A DNA stretch of 51,369 nucleotides, taken from contig NZ_JAQTQR010000004.1 of assembly GCF_028712165.1 (NCBI RefSeq), forward strand, positions 7,102 to 58,470, read 5' to 3'. The position numbers were made by a program, and so were the translations under genes. This stretch comes from Sulfuricurvum sp. (GTDB lineage: Bacteria; Campylobacterota; Campylobacteria; Campylobacterales; Sulfurimonadaceae). Positions 47,235 through 51,369 of the stretch are shown here, piece by piece (the stretch's first letter is position 1; every line of letters starts with the position of its first letter). The notes under the pieces were generated by a model that saw only the letters and a program-made list of their open reading frames with translations, was not told where the DNA came from and made no database searches.

Positions 47235-48227
47235 ATGAAAACGCAAATACTCGTTTCAGCGGCTTTGGCCGCATTACTTCTTGGTACAACTGTTCTTCAA
47301 GCCGAAGTGGGGGATTACGGATTTGACAGCGAGGGTGGGTTCAATCATCCGACAGCAAGGATAAAACATACTGACAGTTTTGGAGATACGTATTATTCTT
47401 TGAAAGCGAAAAATGCCAAAGCGTGTGTCGATAAAGAAACACATGCCCAACATCAAAAGCTAAAAAATACTCCTTCAGAGGTGCTTCAAGCCTTAAATAA
47501 AACGTTTGAGGCGATAAAAGCTCTTGATAAAGGGGAAGTGAATTTGGCGAAAAATAGCTTGAGTTCTGCAACAGATCTATTTGATACGGCACTCAAGGCC
47601 AATCCAAAATTAAAACGGGTTCCTGTTTCGGTGGATGTAGAGGTGAATGAACTTGATCTTTCACCAAATGAGATTAAAACGCTCCTCAAAATGGCAGACA
47701 ATGCGCTCACTCAAAAACGGACACAGGATGCACGTGATCTGCTGATACCGCTGAGAGATGAAATGACAACAACAACACAGTACCTTCCGATGGAGCTCTA
47801 TCCCAAAACAACGAAAGCTGCCCTCGACGCTCTGAATAAAGGGGACAAAAATAAAGCGCTTCAGACGCTGAAAGAGGGATTGAGTACGATTGTAACCGAG
47901 TCCGTCATAGAACCTATCCCGTTACTTGAAGCTCAAGAGAATATTACAGAGGCTTTACATCTAGACAAAAGCAAGAAAAAAGAGGCAATACAGCGGCTTG
48001 ATATTGCAAAAATGGAGTTAAACAAAGCGGTCTTACTTGGCTATATGGATGAGAACTCACAAGAGTATAAACATTTGAAAACACAGATAGAAAAAATTCA
48101 AAAAGGGGATGGTACGGAATCCCGTTTAGAAACATTCTATGATGATATCAAAGATTCTTTTTCAAGTTTGATCAAAAAAGCACAAAGTGAATCGCATAAA
48201 CTTCTATCCAGTATAAAAACGTCGTGA
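47235..48227 (+). CDS. YfdX-family protein, exported
   Basis: The 330-residue protein starts with a Sec-type signal (about residues 1-23, ending LQAEV). The mature part is helical with TPR-like repeats, and segments such as VDVEVNELDLSPNEIKTLLKMADNALTQ (in pieces) and YLPMELYPKTTKAALDALNKGDKNKA match the YfdX family. E. coli yfdX is in an acid-resistance regulon. Here the protein should be periplasmic and its function is unproven. The RBS is ATAGGAG. It stands alone between two terminator/promoter spacers. Confidence 0.78.
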   Translation: MKTQILVSAALAALLLGTTVLQAEVGDYGFDSEGGFNHPTARIKHTDSFGDTYYSLKAKNAKACVDKETHAQHQKLKNTPSEVLQALNKTFEAIKALDKGEVNLAKNSLSSATDLFDTALKANPKLKRVPVSVDVEVNELDLSPNEIKTLLKMADNALTQKRTQDARDLLIPLRDEMTTTTQYLPMELYPKTTKAALDALNKGDKNKALQTLKEGLSTIVTESVIEPIPLLEAQENITEALHLDKSKKKEAIQRLDIAKMELNKAVLLGYMDENSQEYKHLKTQIEKIQKGDGTESRLETFYDDIKDSFSSLIKKAQSESHKLLSSIKTS

Positions 48228-48307
48228 TAAGGTAGAGCCTAAATTTAAACTCTTATTTATAATGATAGGTTAAATCAAAATAGATACACTTTTTTGATGT
48301 AAAGCGT

Positions 48308-48313
48308 TATACT
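48308..48313 (+). promoter_or_regulatory. Possible -10 element for the small gene at 48350
   Basis: TATACT lies 37 bases before the ATG at 48350. A TTGATG at 48294-48299 is only 8 bases away and too near to be its -35. Most of the spacer 48228-48349 is AT-rich and otherwise empty. Confidence 0.35.
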
Positions 48314-48349
48314 ATTCCTACAATATAGAATTCTCATAAGGAGAACATT

Positions 48350-48724
48350 ATGCGAGGAATTGAAAAATACGATAACCTCAAAGAGGTTATCCCCAATCTT
48401 ATGCCAGTACTTCGAGATGCGGTTCAGTCAGAGTTTTTAGAAATCAAAAAAATTGATAAAGAATGTGAAAAATTTATTGCGACCTGTGAACAATTTCCTG
48501 AGCTTAAAAAGGCAGAATACGTTATCTTCTCGCAACATATTAAAAAAAATGAGCACAAGTATGAGATGTTTGTCTTTATTGACGGAGCGGGAAATACGGT
48601 TCGTCATATCACGGGGGCAGAAATGGAGCTTTATGGATTGCTTGGATCATGTGCCGATCTTCATGTTTCTGAAGAATATATTGAAAAAGAACTCCATTGT
48701 GTCGGCGATGAGTGTCGCCATTGA
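48350..48724 (+). CDS. Small acidic protein, unknown
   Basis: I do not recognise this 124-residue product. It has no signal peptide or membrane span. The C-terminus has two cysteines (LHCVGDECRH), a CxxxxC pair beside a final histidine that could bind metal. A strong AAGGAGAA site precedes the ATG, which supports a real gene. The body has alternating charged helices and a beta-hairpin-like part (YEMFVFIDGAGNTVRHI). It is convergent with the flavoprotein gene, whose stop is 13 bases away. Confidence 0.7.
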   Translation: MRGIEKYDNLKEVIPNLMPVLRDAVQSEFLEIKKIDKECEKFIATCEQFPELKKAEYVIFSQHIKKNEHKYEMFVFIDGAGNTVRHITGAEMELYGLLGSCADLHVSEEYIEKELHCVGDECRH

Positions 48725-48736
48725 TTCAATATCTTA

Positions 48737-49945
48737 TTATAATCTGAGTGTTTTCAAAACGCCGTTCGCTGCAAATACTCCGCTGGCAAAAGAAGCGGTC
48801 AATAAATAACCCCCTGTCGGCGCATCCCAATCGAGCATTTCACCTGCGCAAAACACATTAGGCAGAACCTTGAGCATTAGATCTTCTGTAAGCGCTTCAC
48901 GCTTCACGCCACCTGCGGTGCTGATAGCTTCATCGATGGGCTGCATTTCTGTGATGGTGATAGGAAAACGTTTAATACATGCTGCAACAGCGATGGGATC
49001 AGACCACTGATTTTTTGGTAATAATTCACGGATTAGTGCCCCTTTAACCGTTTCTAATCCCGCTTTACGCCAGATATTATCGGTAGATTGTTTAGAGGAT
49101 GAGGTGAGACGTGATATCAATTCGACTTCTGCAATATAGGGTAAAAGGTCTAAATAGAGGATTGCCGTCCCATGTGCCATAACTTCCTCACGAAGCGGAC
49201 GCGACAGTGCGTAGACTAATCCCCCTTCGATACCATAGGTTGTTAAAACGGCTTCGGAGGAGCTGACACTCTCTTCTCGGTTGCCGACCCATCCCGATAT
49301 ATTTTTTAACGGCTTGCCTAGATGAGATTTTATAAATTCAGACCAAGCCGCTTTAAACCCGCAGTTTGAGGGTAGCAAAGGATTTATTTCTACACCTTTG
49401 GATGCTAACATATTTATCCACGCGCCATCTGAACCCAAACTAGCCCAGCTTCCACCACCCAAAGCTAAAATGGTTGCATCAGCGCTCACGACTACTTCTC
49501 CATCGGAACTGGCAAATCGTGAAGAGCCTTCGTCGGTAATTCCCTGCAAGTAATGACGACAATGGACACGGACACCCCGTTTTTTTAATGAAGAGAGCCA
49601 GCGTCGTAACAGCGGAGCGGCTTTCATTTCGGTGGGGAAAACCCGTCCCGATGTTCCGACGAACGAATCTACTCCCAAACTCTTCATCCACGCTCGGATT
49701 CTAGTAGCATCAAATGAATCGATCATAGGCTTTAACCATGCTTGTTGATCGTAACGGAGGATGAAGTCATCTATTGGTTCATTATGGGTGATGTTAAGTC
49801 CCCCTTTGCCTGCCATGAGGAACTTTCTCCCCACCGAGGGTTTCGATTCATAAATATCGACACTCATCCCCGCTGCAGATAAAATATCCGCTGCCATTAA
49901 CCCTGCCGGTCCCGCTCCGATGATAACGATGTGCTTCTGATTCAA
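48737..49945 (-). CDS. HI0933/BaiN-family NAD(P)/FAD-dependent flavoprotein
   Basis: The 402-residue protein has the FAD-binding Rossmann motif IVIIGAGPAGLMAADIL at the N-terminus, GRKFLMAGKGGLNITH (about residues 44-59) and a C-terminal GEMLDWDAPTGGYLLTASFASG, which mark the HI0933-like family, closest to the TIGR03862 type. The reaction is not firmly known; some members reduce unsaturated substrates. It overlaps the thiamine gene downstream by ATGA (49942-49945), so the two may form one unit. Confidence 0.85.
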   Translation of the reverse strand: MNQKHIVIIGAGPAGLMAADILSAAGMSVDIYESKPSVGRKFLMAGKGGLNITHNEPIDDFILRYDQQAWLKPMIDSFDATRIRAWMKSLGVDSFVGTSGRVFPTEMKAAPLLRRWLSSLKKRGVRVHCRHYLQGITDEGSSRFASSDGEVVVSADATILALGGGSWASLGSDGAWINMLASKGVEINPLLPSNCGFKAAWSEFIKSHLGKPLKNISGWVGNREESVSSSEAVLTTYGIEGGLVYALSRPLREEVMAHGTAILYLDLLPYIAEVELISRLTSSSKQSTDNIWRKAGLETVKGALIRELLPKNQWSDPIAVAACIKRFPITITEMQPIDEAISTAGGVKREALTEDLMLKVLPNVFCAGEMLDWDAPTGGYLLTASFASGVFAANGVLKTLRL

Positions 49946-50328
49946 CGACTCTCGTTACCGAGGTCCAAAAGGTTTTTCTTTTCTAAGGTATAGAGTTCGT
50001 AGCGGATATGTTTGAACTGTTCACTCAAAGCAGGTTCTACTATCTTATAGAGTTCTTCCAAAACGCGAGAAGATTCTTGTCCACGTTTGTAGTTGGCTAT
50101 GAGTATAGATCGCAGATCGGTGCGGTTCATCTCCGTTTGCATAGTAGGTCGTAATACATCATTTGCACTGTCCCGTGAGGCGAGGAGTACTTCGAGAGGT
50201 TCGATGCGGCATTGATGTCGGAGGGATTTGAGTTGTGAGGCGAGTTCCTTGTCATTGTGAACATAGCGCGCTATATCCTCAATCACACGGATTCCCTCTT
50301 TGAGTCGGTTGAGATTGGCATCCACCAC
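49942..50328 (-). CDS. ThiD2-like hydroxymethylpyrimidine phosphate kinase
   Basis: The core starts VVDANLNRLKEGIRVIEDIARY and ends HIRYELYTLEK, both typical of ThiD2, a domain found N-terminal to ThiE in cyanobacteria and stand-alone elsewhere. It has been reported to phosphorylate HMP-P for thiamine synthesis. I prefer the GTG at 50328 (128 residues), which follows GGAG after 9 bases. GTG at 50325 is an alternative. A longer frame back to 50490 would enter the Bax-inhibitor gene and add residues that are only that gene's antiparallel reading frame. No thiE is seen in the window. The function is by family. Confidence 0.75.
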   Translation of the reverse strand: MVDANLNRLKEGIRVIEDIARYVHNDKELASQLKSLRHQCRIEPLEVLLASRDSANDVLRPTMQTEMNRTDLRSILIANYKRGQESSRVLEELYKIVEPALSEQFKHIRYELYTLEKKNLLDLGNESR

Positions 50329-50353
50329 CCGGAGAAGCTCCGGAGGAAGGATG

Positions 50354-51064
50354 TTACTCGTCGCTGCTGCCACCGAAGATTCCGAAGAGTTGGAGCAAAG
50401 TGATAAATAGGTTAAAGAAATCCAGATACAGTGCAATCGCACCGTCCATAGGTGTTTCGTATGCACCGCGGATAACGTTTTGGGTATCAATCAAAACCAT
50501 TACACTGATGACGAGCAAGAAAATAGCCTGAATCGCAACATAGATCATTGGACTTTTCAGGAAAAAGATGTTGATCAATGAAACAGCCAAAATAATAAAG
50601 AAAGCGATCATGATCGGCTTCGTCCACGATGTAAAGTCTTTAGAGCTTTTAATCGCAAAGAAACTTAGACCGCCGAACAGTGCTGCCGTCATAAAAAACG
50701 CATTTCCTACTAACGTCGCTCCACCTGACATGTGTAAAACATGACTGAGCAGAGGGGTAATGATAACGCCGCTTAAAAATGTAAAGGTAAATAATCCGAT
50801 CATATTAACGCCGGGTTTGTTTTTGATCATTTGTAGACCAAACATACCAAACAGCATCCATGGAATAGCAATCCACCAATAATTCGCCGCGACGATTCCC
50901 GCAAACGGCATACCGACATAAGCACCTACACCGCCTGCCAACATGGATGCGGCAAACAATTTATAGGTATCTTTAACAAACGAAACGATCTGCGCTTCAC
51001 TTTTGTAAGCGCTCTCGTAACCAAAAGCACCTTCTCGTGCGTATTCGCGATCATATAAAGCCAT
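50354..51064 (-). CDS. Bax inhibitor-1/YccA family membrane protein
   Basis: With the ATG at 51064 (after AAGGAAAAAGCT) the product is 236 residues with a cytosolic N-terminus and seven hydrophobic helices. A longer frame to 51163 lacks a ribosome-binding site. TYKLFAASMLAGGVGAYVG near residue 34 and the C-terminal segment DTQNVIRGAYETPMDGAIALYLDFFNLFITLLQLFGI (in pieces) fit the UPF0005/BI-1 family. Relatives interact with FtsH or leak Ca2+, but the function here is open. Confidence 0.88.
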   Translation of the reverse strand: MALYDREYAREGAFGYESAYKSEAQIVSFVKDTYKLFAASMLAGGVGAYVGMPFAGIVAANYWWIAIPWMLFGMFGLQMIKNKPGVNMIGLFTFTFLSGVIITPLLSHVLHMSGGATLVGNAFFMTAALFGGLSFFAIKSSKDFTSWTKPIMIAFFIILAVSLINIFFLKSPMIYVAIQAIFLLVISVMVLIDTQNVIRGAYETPMDGAIALYLDFFNLFITLLQLFGIFGGSSDE

Positions 51065-51097
51065 AGCTTTTTCCTTATAAGGGTTTTTACAAAAGGG

Positions 51098-51103
51098 ATT
51101 ATA
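51098..51103 (-). promoter_or_regulatory. Possible -10 element for the Bax-inhibitor-1 gene
   Basis: On the minus strand TATAAT lies 34 bases before the chosen ATG at 51064, preceded by TG to make an extended -10 (ACTGTATAAT). No consensus -35 is visible. Confidence 0.45.
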
Positions 51104-51250
51104 CAGTAGTTCTATTAACCGTTGATTTGAAAATGGGGATAAAAAAAGATTTTCAGAGTGCAAAACCGGGTAATAATGTTACATATTTACAAAGGTAAAA
51201 TAAAAAGTAAATTTATTTTGACATATTTTAAATATTTAGCGAAAAACCTC

Positions 51251-51279
51251 TTGACATCTTTTACATTTTCCCCTATAAT
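51251..51279 (+). promoter_or_regulatory. Strong sigma-70 promoter, likely rRNA operon
   Basis: TTGACA (51251-51256) and TATAAT (51274-51279) are both perfect consensus with a 17-base spacer. The upstream 60 bases are very AT-rich and could act as an UP element. No other promoter here is as strong. The following 90 bases (51280-51369) have no coding potential and contain ATTGAAAACTAAGT, a motif seen in rRNA leaders of this phylum. It is therefore most likely a 16S rRNA operon promoter, with the rRNA beginning outside the window. Confidence 0.75.
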
Positions 51280-51369
51280 TCCCGTCCACAAACGCTGATA
51301 GGCCTTGAGTTAAGGTACTGAGTTTGAGTTTGAGATCATTGAAAACTAAGTAGGTCAAACGGTTCGAGA
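51280..51369 (+). ncRNA. Probable rRNA operon leader (partial)
   Basis: This untranslated stretch follows the consensus promoter and includes ATTGAAAACTAAGTAGG at 51338-51354. I infer a pre-16S leader, but no 16S sequence (AGAGTTTGATC-like) is reached before the end. Confidence 0.45.

Overview
The window looks like chromosomal DNA from a Campylobacterota (Epsilonproteobacteria) bacterium, most likely a free-living sulfur oxidiser of the Sulfuricurvum/Sulfurimonas type. The clues are gene order I know from Campylobacter jejuni (RluA family - purB - nrdA; def - clpP - tig - folE - fliI; aroC - rnc - rnhA - TPR protein), a NIF-type nifS-nifU pair in the housekeeping position, and TTATTCACA sites with the TTCAC core of epsilonproteobacterial DnaA boxes. 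The genus is inference. Base composition is moderate and genes are packed tightly, often with ATGA/GTGA/TAATG overlaps. No tRNA, transposase, integrase, CRISPR array or prophage gene was seen.

Layout. 1-405 is an AT-rich non-coding stretch with DnaA-box-like sites. 406-8243 carries an OlsF-like fused acyltransferase, two tandem RluA-type pseudouridine synthases, purB, nrdA and a small conserved-looking protein. 8283-12662 is a minus-strand operon led by nrdB and continuing through a nitrilase-family hydrolase, pcm, two methyltransferases and a low-molecular-weight phosphatase whose C-terminus is encoded by a dispersed palindromic repeat. 12760-18125 holds a giant DUF748/AsmA-like protein, a YeiH-type transporter and a glutamine amidotransferase. 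18186-23668 (minus) has comM/yifB, a small membrane protein and tig-clpP-degenerate GGDEF-def, ending in a clear terminator. 23807-28033 (plus) has folE-fliI and nifS-nifU, the latter behind a palindrome that fits the IscR type 1 core.

28071-31442 is the most accessory-looking gene: a 1123-residue delta-60/RTX protein, probably secreted by type I secretion, containing a perfect 485-bp internal direct repeat. 31706-40107 is a minus-strand cluster, pyrG-recJ-lipoprotein-LapB-like TPR protein-rnhA-rnc-aroC-phoH. 40339-43769 has a Kef-type antiporter facing secG-frr-pyrE. 43908-47106 is a znuACB-bioC-like operon. 47235-51064 has a YfdX-family protein, an unrecognised small protein, a flavoprotein, a ThiD2-like thiamine protein and a Bax-inhibitor-1 family membrane protein. 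The last 120 bases contain a consensus sigma-70 promoter and what looks like the leader of an rRNA operon continuing beyond the window.

Most of the window is ordinary housekeeping DNA, and I did not find a convincing new multi-gene system. The best leads are the RTX/delta-60 protein with its recent internal duplication, the IscR-like operator before nifSU, the degenerate GGDEF protein in the def-clpP-tig operon, the LapB-like protein among nucleic-acid enzymes, the paired boxes at the nrdA promoter, and the DnaA-box cluster at the left edge.
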